From Lacrimispora amygdalina (lineage in GTDB: Bacteria > Bacillota > Clostridia > Lachnospirales > Lachnospiraceae), in contig NZ_OAOF01000004.1 of the NCBI RefSeq assembly GCF_900205965.1, forward strand, positions 124,001-188,000: a stretch of DNA of 64,000 nucleotides, in the 5' to 3' direction. A model generated the notes under the pieces. That model was not told the origin of the DNA. It did not search any database and was given only the letters and a program-made list of their open reading frames with translations. Below, in pieces: positions 17,021 to 25,584 of this stretch. How positions within the stretch are numbered: position 1 is the first letter of the stretch; each line of letters starts with the position of its first letter. The translations under genes and the position numbers were made by a program.

Positions 17021-20000
17021 TTATTTAAAATAATCCACACCCGATTCAAATACCTTCATATCCTGTTCCCCATAAATATTCATGGCAACACCGTCTCCCC
17101 GCCGCTCGGAATGTGCCATCTTACCTAGTATTCTTCCGTCAGGGCTTGTAATACCTTCAATTGCCATATAAGAACCGTTTGGATTCCATTCCTCATCCAT
17201 GGTGGGGCAGCCGGCAGCATCTACATACTGGGTTGCCACCTGTCCGTTTTGCATCAGTTTCCTCAGCCATTCCTCATTAGCAACAAACCGTCCCTCACCA
17301 TGAGATGCAGGATTGCAGTATACGCCGCCTAATTGTGCGCCGGAAAGCCATGGCGATTTATTGGAAACCACTTTTGTATATACCATTTTGGATATATGGC
17401 GTCCAATGGTATTCATGGCAAGAGTTGGGGAATCCTCCTTCTGTTTTGTTACTGCACCTTCCGGTACCAGCCCCAGCTTAATCAGTGCCTGGAAACCGTT
17501 GCAGATGCCTAACATCAGACCGTCTCTTTCCTCCATAAGCTTTGTTATCTCTTCCTTTATGGCAGCATTTCTGAATACTGCTGCAAAGAACTTGGCAGAG
17601 CCATCCGGCTCATCACCAGCTGAGAATCCTCCCGGGAACATGACAATCTGGGATTTGCTTATGTCTGTCTTGAAGCACTCAATGGATTCCCGGATATCCT
17701 CTGCAGTTAAGTTCTTAAACACACGGGTAACCACGTTTGCACCAGCCTTTTCAAAGGCTCTGGTGCTGTCGTATTCACAGTTGGTTCCCGGAAATACCGG
17801 AATGAATACAGTTGGTTTTGCAACCTTGTTCTTGCAGACATAGAGCTTTGATGTCTCATATGTTTTCTCAGCTGCCGCTTCCCCTCTTGCACCTGAATTG
17901 GTGGGAAATACCTCCTCCAGAGTCTTTGTCCATGCGTGAATTGCCTCATCTACGGAGATTTTCACATTCGCATATTCAAACAATCCATTGTCTGTCACTG
18001 CACCGATTACGGTATGGGGAATCAAAAGCTCTGCTGCCATACCATCAGGAATCTCACACACAAGATTTCCCCAGCCTGCTTCAAAGAGCTGTTCCGGCTT
18101 CACCATCTCATCAAGTTTAACTCCCAGCTTATTACCAAAGGCCATCTTGCTCACTGCTTCACAAATACCATTTGCTTCTACTGCATAGGCTGAGATCACA
18201 CGATGCGCCTTGATATCTTCAAATAATTTTCCGTAGATGTCCATCACCTGTTCATAAACCGGAAGATCATATTCATCCTTCTTAATTGTAACCAGAACAA
18301 TCCGGCTTCCCGGCTGTTTTAACTCAGGAGTAATGATATGCTGATAGCTTGCTGTATCCACTGCGAAGGAAACAAGGGTAGGCGGAACATCCACATCCTG
18401 GAATGTTCCTGACATGCTGTCCTTTCCTCCAATGGAAGGCAGACCAAAGCCCATCTGGGCATGGTAAGCTCCTAACAGTGCTGCAAAAGGCTGGCTCCAG
18501 CGTGCAGGGTCCTCCGACATGCGGCGGAAATATTCCTGGAACGTAAAACGGATCTTTCTGTAATCGCCGCCTGCTGCAGCGATCTTTGCTACCGATGACA
18601 ACACTGCATAGATTGCACCGTGATAAGGACTCCAGCTTGATAAATAAGGATCAAATCCGTAGCTCATCATGGTAACCGTATCCGTGGTGCCTTTCTCTAA
18701 AGGAAGTTTGGCGACCATGGACTGGGTCTCTGTCAGCTGATATTTTCCTCCATAGGGCATAAAGACACTTCCTGCACCGATGGAACCGTCAAACATCTCC
18801 ACCAGCCCCTTCTGGGAGCATACATTTAAACCGGATAGCATATTCAGCCAGGTGTTCTTTACATCTGCAACTTCCTTCTTCTTAAAGGCACTGCCCTCCT
18901 TTGACGGAACCTCCACAATAACAGAGGCCTCCTGATGAGCTCCGTTGGTATCCAGGAATTCACGGCTGATATCAACAATGGTCTTTCCTCTCCAGCTCAT
19001 AACAAGTCTTGGTTCTTCCGTTACCACTGCCACTGCAACCGCCTCTAAGTTCTCCTCTGCTGCATAGGAAAGGAACTGGTCCACCTCTTTCGGATCAATG
19101 ACCACTGCCATACGCTCCTGGGACTCGGAAATTGCGATTTCTGTACCGTCAAGTCCTGCATATTTTTTCGGAACCTTGTCCAGGTCGATTTTAAGTCCCT
19201 CAGCCAGCTCTCCGATTGCTACGGAAACACCGCCTGCGCCGAAGTCATTGCACTTTTTAATGATACGGCTGACTTCTGCCCTGCGGAATAATCTCTGGAT
19301 TTTTCGTTCTGTAGGGGCGTTTCCTTTCTGAACCTCTGCACCGCAGGTTTCTATGGAATCTTCCGTGTGGACCTTGGAAGACCCGGTAGCTCCACCGCAG
19401 CCGTCACGTCCGGTTCTTCCGCCCAGCAGGATAATAATATCTCCCGGATCAGAAGTTTCCCGGATTACATTCTTCCTGGGCGCTGCACCCATAACTGCTC
19501 CGATTTCCATTCTTTTCGCTACGTAGCTGGGGTGATAGATTTCTTTAACATAGCCGGTTGCAAGACCGATCTGATTTCCGTAAGAGCTGTACCCCCTGGC
19601 TGCTCCTGTCACGATCTTTCTCTGAGGCAGTTTTCCCTTTAAAGTCTCCTTTAAAGGTCTGGTGGGATCAGCAGCACCGGTCACACGCATGGCCTGATAA
19701 ACGTAGGTACGTCCGGAAAGCGGGTCTCTGATAGCGCCGCCAAGACAGGTTGCTGCACCTCCGAAAGGCTCTATTTCTGTAGGATGGTTGTGGGTTTCAT
19801 TTTTGAAATTTACAAGCCACTCTTCTTCTTTTCCGTCAATTACTACAGGAACTACAATACTGCAGGCATTGATTTCATCAGACACTTCCAGATCTTCAAG
19901 TTTTCCTTCCAGACGCAGCTTCTTCATGGCCATCAGAGCCAGATCCATGAGGCAGACAAACTTTCCGCTCTTTCCTTTCAATACTTCCTCCCTGTCAGAG

Positions 20001-20770
20001 AGATAGCGGCTGTATGTGTCCTCCATAGGCTTTTTATAGTCCCCGTCTGTAAATTCCACTTCCTTTAACTCGGTCTGGAAGGTGGTATGACGGCAATGAT
20101 CCGACCAGTAAGTATCCAGCACACGAATCTCTGTCATGGTCGGATCTCTGTGTTCTTCAGCCCTGTAATAGTTCTGAATGTGAAGGAAATCCTGAAATGT
20201 CATGGCAAGATTTAATGAATCATAGAGTTCCTTCAGCTGATTCTTTTCCAGCTTCTGAAACCCGTCAAAAACAATCACATCCTCCGGTATATCAAATACG
20301 GTTACTAGCGTCTGGGGTTTCGTCTCTTCTGCCTGCCTGGAATCCACCGGATTAATACAAAAGGACTTCACTTCCTCTTCCTGAGCGTTAGTGAGCGTAC
20401 CTGATATGACATAAGTAACTGCAGACTTAATCACCGGTTCTTCATCTTCCTTGAGAATCTTAACACACTGCTGGGCAGAATCTGCTCTCTGGTCAAACTG
20501 TCCCGGAAGATATTCCACGGTGAAGATGGTGTCCCCGTCTTTTACCGGAACTTCTTCCTCATAAACCAGATCAACGGGAGGTTCTGAAAAAACGGTAGTA
20601 AGTGCCAGCTGATAGGTCTCCTCTGATAAATTTTCCACATCATACCGGATCAGTACCCGTACATCAGTCACTGTATTGATACCCAGATAATTGGCGATCT
20701 CCTCTTTCAGTTCACCTGCTTTTACGGCATAGGCTGCTTTTTTCTCAACGTACACTCTTCTTACACTCAT
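17021..20770 (-). CDS. purL: phosphoribosylformylglycinamidine synthase, large single-chain form
   Basis: Fourth step of purine synthesis: FGAR + glutamine + ATP to FGAM. 1249 residues is the fused form containing linker, two AIR-synthase-like halves and a C-terminal glutaminase. Seen: DTYWSDHCRHTTFQTEL near 225, FKNETHNHPTEIEPFGGAAT near 320, GGRTGRDGCGGATGSS near 450, SIGGKDSMSGTF near 785, and in the glutaminase PVFPGTNCEYDS, MLGICNGFQAL (nucleophile Cys) and NPASHGEGRF (His-Glu). AAGGAGGAAATT precedes the ATG. Stands as a single gene; an extended -10-like TGGTATGAT lies upstream (about 20840-20850 on the minus strand). The other pur genes are not in the window. Confidence 0.96.
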   Translation of the reverse strand: MSVRRVYVEKKAAYAVKAGELKEEIANYLGINTVTDVRVLIRYDVENLSEETYQLALTTVFSEPPVDLVYEEEVPVKDGDTIFTVEYLPGQFDQRADSAQQCVKILKEDEEPVIKSAVTYVISGTLTNAQEEEVKSFCINPVDSRQAEETKPQTLVTVFDIPEDVIVFDGFQKLEKNQLKELYDSLNLAMTFQDFLHIQNYYRAEEHRDPTMTEIRVLDTYWSDHCRHTTFQTELKEVEFTDGDYKKPMEDTYSRYLSDREEVLKGKSGKFVCLMDLALMAMKKLRLEGKLEDLEVSDEINACSIVVPVVIDGKEEEWLVNFKNETHNHPTEIEPFGGAATCLGGAIRDPLSGRTYVYQAMRVTGAADPTRPLKETLKGKLPQRKIVTGAARGYSSYGNQIGLATGYVKEIYHPSYVAKRMEIGAVMGAAPRKNVIRETSDPGDIIILLGGRTGRDGCGGATGSSKVHTEDSIETCGAEVQKGNAPTERKIQRLFRRAEVSRIIKKCNDFGAGGVSVAIGELAEGLKIDLDKVPKKYAGLDGTEIAISESQERMAVVIDPKEVDQFLSYAAEENLEAVAVAVVTEEPRLVMSWRGKTIVDISREFLDTNGAHQEASVIVEVPSKEGSAFKKKEVADVKNTWLNMLSGLNVCSQKGLVEMFDGSIGAGSVFMPYGGKYQLTETQSMVAKLPLEKGTTDTVTMMSYGFDPYLSSWSPYHGAIYAVLSSVAKIAAAGGDYRKIRFTFQEYFRRMSEDPARWSQPFAALLGAYHAQMGFGLPSIGGKDSMSGTFQDVDVPPTLVSFAVDTASYQHIITPELKQPGSRIVLVTIKKDEYDLPVYEQVMDIYGKLFEDIKAHRVISAYAVEANGICEAVSKMAFGNKLGVKLDEMVKPEQLFEAGWGNLVCEIPDGMAAELLIPHTVIGAVTDNGLFEYANVKISVDEAIHAWTKTLEEVFPTNSGARGEAAAEKTYETSKLYVCKNKVAKPTVFIPVFPGTNCEYDSTRAFEKAGANVVTRVFKNLTAEDIRESIECFKTDISKSQIVMFPGGFSAGDEPDGSAKFFAAVFRNAAIKEEITKLMEERDGLMLGICNGFQALIKLGLVPEGAVTKQKEDSPTLAMNTIGRHISKMVYTKVVSNKSPWLSGAQLGGVYCNPASHGEGRFVANEEWLRKLMQNGQVATQYVDAAGCPTMDEEWNPNGSYMAIEGITSPDGRILGKMAHSERRGDGVAMNIYGEQDMKVFESGVDYFK

Positions 20771-20906
20771 AATTTCCTCCTTGTAAAGAATCCTTATGAT
20801 CCATCAGGTCAGACTTCCCTGTTATTATCGTACAAATATCATACCACAAAACATATCAATTAGATAAATTAATATATCTTATGTCATTAATCACTTTTAT
20901 TAATAA

Positions 20907-20941
20907 AACGGTGCCGAACTTAAATCCGTTCCGGCACCGTT
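20907..20941 (-). terminator. terminator of the phosphofructokinase gene
   Basis: AAACGGTGCCGAAC and GTTCCGGCACCGTTT arms with one bulged base and a short loop, four bases after the pfk stop; minus-strand reading ends in CCGTTTTATTAAT. Confidence 0.75.
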
Positions 20942-20944
20942 TCC

Positions 20945-22192
20945 TTATTCATTCCTATGATCCTGGCAATACAGATGTCTTGGCAGACCATCTGCCATGA
21001 TAGGGGTAAGTTCCGCCTGAATCAGAGGGCGGATATAGCTTAAAAATGCTTCTGTTACATAATCTCCCTCTTCATTGATCCACTCTCTGGGAACCTTTTT
21101 CTCGATATTTGCGATCTTATGGACATCATAAATATCTGTTACGCAGATATAGGGGTCATCCGATATCCGTTTTAAAATCACCATCTTTCCGGTTTCTCCT
21201 TCAAACGCTGCCTTCACAGCTGCTCCGCCAACCTGATAAGCCTCTGTAATATCCACCCTGGAAACCATATGAGAAGCACATCTTTGGAGAGAACTGAATT
21301 CAATGGCTCTTGTCTTACAACCGGTATCCCTTGCGATACGGCCGGCAAGGAATCTGGCAGCTCCGGTAAGCTGACGGTGCCCGAATGCATCCACATAATC
21401 CACATTATCCGTCAATTCACAGACATACCTGCCGTCCTCTACCCGGATTCCTTCAGAAATAGCAACCACCACGGATTTCTTCCGTTCATGAAGCTTCGCC
21501 ACCTTTTTCATAAAATCTTCTATATTGAACGGAATCTCCGGAAGGAAGATCATATCCGGTCCTTCACAGTCCTCACACTTTGCCAGTGCTGCCGCACCGG
21601 TAAGCCAGCCTGCGTTCCGTCCCATAATCTCAATCATAGTCACACTCTGCTGGTCGTAAACAAGACCATCCCGGATTACTTCCTTTGTGATGGAACCGAT
21701 ATATTTTGCAGCACTTCCATATCCAGGTGTATGATCAGTTGCAGCCAGATCATTGTCAATGGTTTTGGGAACTCCCATAAAGCGTATCCTGCTGCCATTT
21801 AATATAGAATAATCGGACAGCTTCTTTATAGTATCCATGGAATCATTCCCACCGATATAGAAGAAATATTCAATCTCCATGTCATCAAGGATTTTAAATA
21901 TCTTCTTATAAATCTCCTGATCCTCCTGGATTTCCGGCAGTTTATACCTGCAGGAGCCAAGATACGAGGAAGGTGTCCGTTTTAACAGTTCAATGTCCAG
22001 ATCACTTTTTATGTGACCGGATAAGTCCACCACCCGATTCTCCAGCAGCCCCTGAATTCCATGAAGCATTCCGTATACGATGTTCGCTCCTCTGTCCTTA
22101 GCCGTTTTGTATACGCCCACCAGGCTTGAGTTAATTACTGCGGTTGGTCCTCCCGACTGGCCTACGATTACATTTCCCCTGATTTCCTTCAT
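20945..22192 (-). CDS. 6-phosphofructokinase, pyrophosphate-type by motif
   Basis: Phosphorylates fructose-6-phosphate in glycolysis. 415 residues from the ATG at 22192, chosen for GGGAGGAA nine bases upstream and because the product then begins MKEIRGNVIVGQSGGPTAVI, the usual N-terminus; the frame is open 21 codons further. Motifs: GGNDSMDT (instead of GGDGS of ATP enzymes) and PKTIDND (Lys where ATP enzymes have Gly). The Asp and Lys at these places are the known markers of pyrophosphate-dependent enzymes. MGRNAGWL and the GAAAKY-like GYGSAAKYI segment are also present. Phosphoryl donor is inferred from motif only. Confidence 0.88.
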   Translation of the reverse strand: MKEIRGNVIVGQSGGPTAVINSSLVGVYKTAKDRGANIVYGMLHGIQGLLENRVVDLSGHIKSDLDIELLKRTPSSYLGSCRYKLPEIQEDQEIYKKIFKILDDMEIEYFFYIGGNDSMDTIKKLSDYSILNGSRIRFMGVPKTIDNDLAATDHTPGYGSAAKYIGSITKEVIRDGLVYDQQSVTMIEIMGRNAGWLTGAAALAKCEDCEGPDMIFLPEIPFNIEDFMKKVAKLHERKKSVVVAISEGIRVEDGRYVCELTDNVDYVDAFGHRQLTGAARFLAGRIARDTGCKTRAIEFSSLQRCASHMVSRVDITEAYQVGGAAVKAAFEGETGKMVILKRISDDPYICVTDIYDVHKIANIEKKVPREWINEEGDYVTEAFLSYIRPLIQAELTPIMADGLPRHLYCQDHRNE

Positions 22193-22219
22193 ATTGACAG
22201 CTTCCTCCCTGATGCCTTT

Positions 22220-22235
22220 TTGTAAGTACTTACAA
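22220..22235. promoter_or_regulatory. perfect 16-base palindrome in the pfk leader
   Basis: TTGTAAGTACTTACAA is a perfect palindrome located about nine bases downstream of the predicted pfk transcription start and upstream of its ribosome site: a typical place for a repressor operator. Confidence 0.5.
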
Positions 22236-22250
22236 TTTTCTGTTAATGTT

Positions 22251-22279
22251 ATCATAATATAGAGAGATCAGAAAATCAA
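22251..22279 (-). promoter_or_regulatory. SigA-type promoter of pfk
   Basis: On the minus strand TTGATT (22274-22279), 17-base spacer, TATGAT (22251-22256); start expected near 22244. Confidence 0.55.
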
Positions 22280-22388
22280 CCCTAGATAAATGATTCACAA
22301 TTTTTCATTGTCTTACAATAGAAACAGTATCTGTCCGAATTACAAATCGACAAATTTCGACAATTCTAATCGTATTTTTTAATACTGC

Positions 22389-22417
22389 TTGAAAAAAAAC
22401 GGATTTTACAATATAGT
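22389..22417 (+). promoter_or_regulatory. SigA-type promoter of the 105-residue protein gene
   Basis: TTGAAA (22389-22394), 17-base spacer, TATAGT (22412-22417); predicted start near 22424, about 29 bases before the ATG. Confidence 0.6.
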
Positions 22418-22452
22418 AGTAAAGGATTTTTTTATGAAGGAGCGTTAATTGA

Positions 22453-22770
22453 ATGGAACTCGATCAGCAATTAAAAGATTTAACCCAGAAATACTTATTT
22501 GAAAGCACGGAGTATCAGACCGATAAGCAGTCTCCCAATCTGGAAGTCTGCCTGCAGCTTAAGGAAAACCACATTGATACTTTTATTCAAAAGGCCGGAC
22601 AGCTGAATTCCATTGTGGAATCCTGCGCCAATATGGTAAGCATATTTGATAATTCCGCCTCAAAAGAGATTATGCTTAAAACAACCATCCGCTGCAGCGG
22701 ACGCGACAGGCTGTTTATCCGTACTACCCCTTCCATGTTGAAAATTCTGGTGGAAACATTATTTGATTAA
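22453..22770 (+). CDS. small soluble protein of unknown function
   Basis: Not recognised. 105 residues, no signal peptide or membrane span, with an acidic, Gln-rich N-terminal half and a basic segment (CSGRDRLFIRTT) near residue 80. It is a real gene by signals: consensus-like promoter, GAAGGAGCG ten bases before the ATG, good codon use and a terminator right after the stop. It is convergent with the phosphatase gene and divergent from pfk. Function cannot be inferred. Confidence 0.7.
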   Translation: MELDQQLKDLTQKYLFESTEYQTDKQSPNLEVCLQLKENHIDTFIQKAGQLNSIVESCANMVSIFDNSASKEIMLKTTIRCSGRDRLFIRTTPSMLKILVETLFD

Positions 22771-22775
22771 AGATC

Positions 22776-22806
22776 AGGGAAAGCTTAAATAAGCTTCCCC
22801 TTTTTT
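22776..22806. terminator. shared terminator between convergent genes
   Basis: GGGAAAGCTT/AAGCTTCCCC arms with an AAAT loop, followed on the plus strand by TTTTTT. The stop codon of the minus-strand phosphatase (22785-22787) lies within it. Confidence 0.75.
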
Positions 22807-23408
22807 ATATGTGACGTATCATTGCGTTCCAGCACCGTGAAAATCTCAGTCAGCGGGCTGTAATGTACCGTAGTAATGCTGGCATTCTCTACAATGATGC
22901 TTTCCTCCTGAACATCCGGTCCAAGCATGACAGATACCAGCCAGGCAAGTATGCCCCCATGGGAAACCACTGCGATATCTTCCCTTCCTCCGGTTTGTTC
23001 CACAATTATATGCAATACTTCCATACAGCGTTTTATGATCTGGTCCTGACTTTCTCCCCCCGGAGGTGCAGCCTCCGAAGGATTTAACACCCAGTGTCTG
23101 TATTCTTTCGGGTATTTTTCCTCAATCTCTTCCCAGGTCAGTCCTTCCCACTTACCAAATTCCATTTCAATCAGCTGTGGCATGGGAATGATTTCAGCCT
23201 GCTGCCTGCTGCTTAGTGCCTCCGCTGTAGCAAGGGCCCTTTTTAATGTGCTGGAAAATATCTTTTTCACAGGTTTGGATTCCATGCCTTCTGCCAGCAT
23301 CTGCGCCTGCATAAGTCCTGTTTCATTCAACGGGATATCATGGCTTCCCTGTATCCTTCCCTGTATGTTCCAGTCAGTCTGTCCATGGCGTATCAGATAT
23401 ATATTCAT
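22785..23408 (-). CDS. histidine phosphatase (phosphoglycerate-mutase-like)
   Basis: 207-residue member of the histidine phosphatase superfamily. IYLIRHGQTDWN gives the phospho-accepting histidine at about residue 8; the second histidine is in VSHGGILAWL near 150; GMESKPVKKIFSSTLKRA holds the conserved arginine. Probably a cofactor-independent sugar-phosphate or alpha-ribazole-phosphate phosphatase; no cobalamin genes are nearby, so the substrate stays open. Two ATGs are adjacent (23411 and 23408); I chose the second because GGGAGA is better spaced from it. Runs 18 bases downstream of the sigma-like gene and may be cotranscribed. Confidence 0.85.
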   Translation of the reverse strand: MNIYLIRHGQTDWNIQGRIQGSHDIPLNETGLMQAQMLAEGMESKPVKKIFSSTLKRALATAEALSSRQQAEIIPMPQLIEMEFGKWEGLTWEEIEEKYPKEYRHWVLNPSEAAPPGGESQDQIIKRCMEVLHIIVEQTGGREDIAVVSHGGILAWLVSVMLGPDVQEESIIVENASITTVHYSPLTEIFTVLERNDTSHIKKGKLI

Positions 23409-23426
23409 CATTCTTCTCCCGGTATC

Positions 23427-24017
23427 TTACACTTCGTAATCGTAATCTTCCTCTTCCAGTTCATCCATATTTGCAAGCGCTTCCAATTCCGAATTATCTG
23501 CATTTAGACTCACCGCATCCATTGCCATCTTCATGATTCCCTGTATTTCTTCCACGCTCATCTTCATCTTTTCCGCCAGTTCCTCTACAGTGGCCTCCCG
23601 TCCAAGCTCTGCCGCAAGAGTCTGAGAGATCTGGGTCAGAACATTGACTCTGGCCGCCAGTTCCTCGCCGGTCCGGTCTGCAAACTGTTCCTCTTCCACA
23701 GCCAGCTCCAGCGCTTTCTTTATTTTCTGACCGACATAACTGTCGAAACCATTCTCTCCTCCTGCTGCAGCATATTCATCCACTGCCAGGAAAAGCGCCA
23801 TGTTGGCTTCCTGTACCAGATCAGTCAAAAGCACACCCTTTCCCTCAAATTCTTTGGCATACTCCAGTGCAATTCTTAAATTGCCTTCCACAAGTCTTTT
23901 TTTCGCTTCCTGGTTTCCTTTTTTTATCTCTTCAACCAGCTTATCCTGTTCTTCTCCTGTACAGGGAGTGATTTCTCCCATTTCTTCCAAATACATCTGG
24001 TAAAAATTATCATGCAT
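23427..24017 (-). CDS. sigma-70-like protein with regions 2-3 but no region 4
   Basis: A 196-residue protein whose middle matches sigma-70 region 2 (LRIALEYAKEFEGKGVLLTDLVQEANMALFLAVDEY, about 47-82) and whose next part matches region 3 (LTQISQTLAAELGREATVEELAEKMKMS, about 126-153). A C-terminal acidic tail (DELEEEDYDYEV) takes the place where region 4, the -35-binding domain, should be. Region 2 is also poor in the aromatic and basic residues that melt the -10 box. So it may bind core RNA polymerase without normal promoter recognition, or act as an anti- or co-sigma protein. Start at 24017 is set by a near-perfect promoter (24064-24092) whose transcript begins inside the longer frame. Confidence 0.75.
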   Translation of the reverse strand: MHDNFYQMYLEEMGEITPCTGEEQDKLVEEIKKGNQEAKKRLVEGNLRIALEYAKEFEGKGVLLTDLVQEANMALFLAVDEYAAAGGENGFDSYVGQKIKKALELAVEEEQFADRTGEELAARVNVLTQISQTLAAELGREATVEELAEKMKMSVEEIQGIMKMAMDAVSLNADNSELEALANMDELEEEDYDYEV

Positions 24018-24063
24018 CTTTTTCTTCACTCCTTTATTGAATGGCCTGATTCCTGTGCCCGTT

Positions 24064-24092
24064 ACTATACCGCAGTCCAACAAATTTGTCAA
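24064..24092 (-). promoter_or_regulatory. strong SigA promoter of the sigma-like gene
   Basis: Minus strand: consensus TTGACA (24087-24092), 17-base spacer, TATAGT (24064-24069). Predicted start near 24057, leader about 40 bases. Confidence 0.75.
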
Positions 24093-24097
24093 ATTCC

Positions 24098-24127
24098 TTT
24101 ACAACTCAATCAATATTGTGATAAAAT
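24098..24127 (+). promoter_or_regulatory. SigA-type promoter of the LysR gene
   Basis: TTTACA (24098-24103), 18-base spacer, TAAAAT (24122-24127). Its -35 lies six bases from the -35 of the divergent sigma-like gene, so the two promoters are back to back and could be co-regulated by the LysR protein. Confidence 0.55.
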
Positions 24128-24155
24128 ACACTTATATTTATAAGGAGGGCTAATG

Positions 24156-25031
24156 ATGGATATTAATTATGAACTGTATAAAGTTTTTTATCATGTTGCC
24201 GCTACACTTAGTTTCTCGGAGGCCTCCAAGCAGCTCTTTATTTCCCAGTCTGCAGTCAGCCAGTCCGTAAAGGTACTGGAAAAGAAATTAGACCAGACTC
24301 TCTTTATCCGAAGCACCAAAAAGGTACAGCTTACCCCCGAAGGCGAGATTCTTCTAAAGCACATAGAACCAGCAATCAACCTGATACAAAAAGGAGAGAA
24401 CCAGCTTCTGGAAGCCAATACCTTAAACGGAGGACAGCTGCGTATCGGCGCCAGTGATACCATCTGCCGCTACTATCTGGTTCCCTATTTAAACAAATTC
24501 CATAAAGCCTACCCCAATGTGCACATCAAGGTAACCAACCAGACCTCCATTGAATGCGCTCATTTACTGGAGAACGGCCAGGTGGATTTCATTATCACCA
24601 ACTATCCCAACTCCGGTCTTTTAAGCTCCCAGAAGGTTCGGGTAATCAATGAATTTGCAGACGTATTTGTGGCAAACCAGGAATACTTTCCATTAAAGGG
24701 GGAGACTGTCAACCTTCAGAAGCTTCAGACCTACCCCATACTCATGCTGGACCGGAAAAGCACCACAAGTGAATTTCTCCATCATATGTTTCAGAAGGAA
24801 CAGCTGGATCTGGTTCCTGAGATTGAACTAAGCAGCAACGATCTTTTAATTGATCTGGCCCGGATCGGACTTGGGATCGCTTTTGTACCTGATTTCTGCA
24901 TTCCGTCTAATGACAAAGATTTATTCCAGGTCAGACTTACACACAAGCTGCCGACACGCCAGATGGTCGTGGCTTATAATGAAAATATACCCGTTTCTCA
25001 AGCTTCCAGACAATTTATGGACATGCTTTAA
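24156..25031 (+). CDS. LysR-family transcriptional regulator
   Basis: 291 residues: winged helix-turn-helix at 1-65 (FYHVAATLSFSEASKQLFIS, SAVSQSVKVLEKKL) and a two-lobed effector domain (about 90-290) starting LRIGASDTICRYYLVPYL. Ligand unknown. The adjacent ATGATG gives two starts; the second is better spaced from AAGGAGGG. LysR proteins often control the divergent gene, here the sigma-like protein with only about 140 bases between the coding starts; that would be a testable link. Confidence 0.9.
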   Translation: MDINYELYKVFYHVAATLSFSEASKQLFISQSAVSQSVKVLEKKLDQTLFIRSTKKVQLTPEGEILLKHIEPAINLIQKGENQLLEANTLNGGQLRIGASDTICRYYLVPYLNKFHKAYPNVHIKVTNQTSIECAHLLENGQVDFIITNYPNSGLLSSQKVRVINEFADVFVANQEYFPLKGETVNLQKLQTYPILMLDRKSTTSEFLHHMFQKEQLDLVPEIELSSNDLLIDLARIGLGIAFVPDFCIPSNDKDLFQVRLTHKLPTRQMVVAYNENIPVSQASRQFMDML

Positions 25032-25071
25032 TCAGACGTTTCGCTGCCGGCTGTTTCCTTCGGCAGCGTTT

Positions 25072-25584
25072 TTATTCTGCCCGGTATACCATTAAGTAGT
25101 TTCCCCATTGTTCCTCATCAAAAACAAAATCATCTTCTTTAAACTGCTCTGCCTGAAATCCTGCTTTCTCATAGCATCGTTTAGCAACGGGATTGCAGTC
25201 AAACACATTTAACGTAATCCGGTCCATCTGCAGGAATTCTTTCCCATAACGGGCCGCTAAAGAAACCATCTGCTCCCCGATCCCCTGCCCTCTGAGACTG
25301 GGATCTACAACAATCAGTCCAAGGTGCACGCTTCTTTTCTCATAATCCGCTCTGGACATGCGAAAGCTTCCAACTGGTATTCCATGATCATTAAGGGCTG
25401 TAAAGCCAAAGCAATATGGATCATTCTCCATGTCCTGGTAATACCCATCCAGCTGGTCTTGTGTCAGCGGATACGAAAAATTCTCTCTGCACCACATTCC
25501 AAGCATACGCCGGTCTGTCAGCCAGCGGCATAAAAAGGTTCCATCCTCTCTTTTATATGGTCGTAATCTCATTGTGTATTCCAT
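25072..25584 (-). CDS. GNAT-family N-acetyltransferase
   Basis: 170 residues with the RimJ/RimL-like GNAT fold: acetyl-CoA loop SLRGQGIGEQMVSLAARYG near 100-118 and NPVAKRCYEKAGFQ near 137-150. Substrate unknown (a protein N-terminus, amino group or small molecule). Start at 25584 follows AGGAGG by nine bases; this start lies inside the last codons of the nuclease-helicase gene (overlap about 30 bases), so the two are translationally coupled. Confidence 0.85.
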   Translation of the reverse strand: MEYTMRLRPYKREDGTFLCRWLTDRRMLGMWCRENFSYPLTQDQLDGYYQDMENDPYCFGFTALNDHGIPVGSFRMSRADYEKRSVHLGLIVVDPSLRGQGIGEQMVSLAARYGKEFLQMDRITLNVFDCNPVAKRCYEKAGFQAEQFKEDDFVFDEEQWGNYLMVYRAE

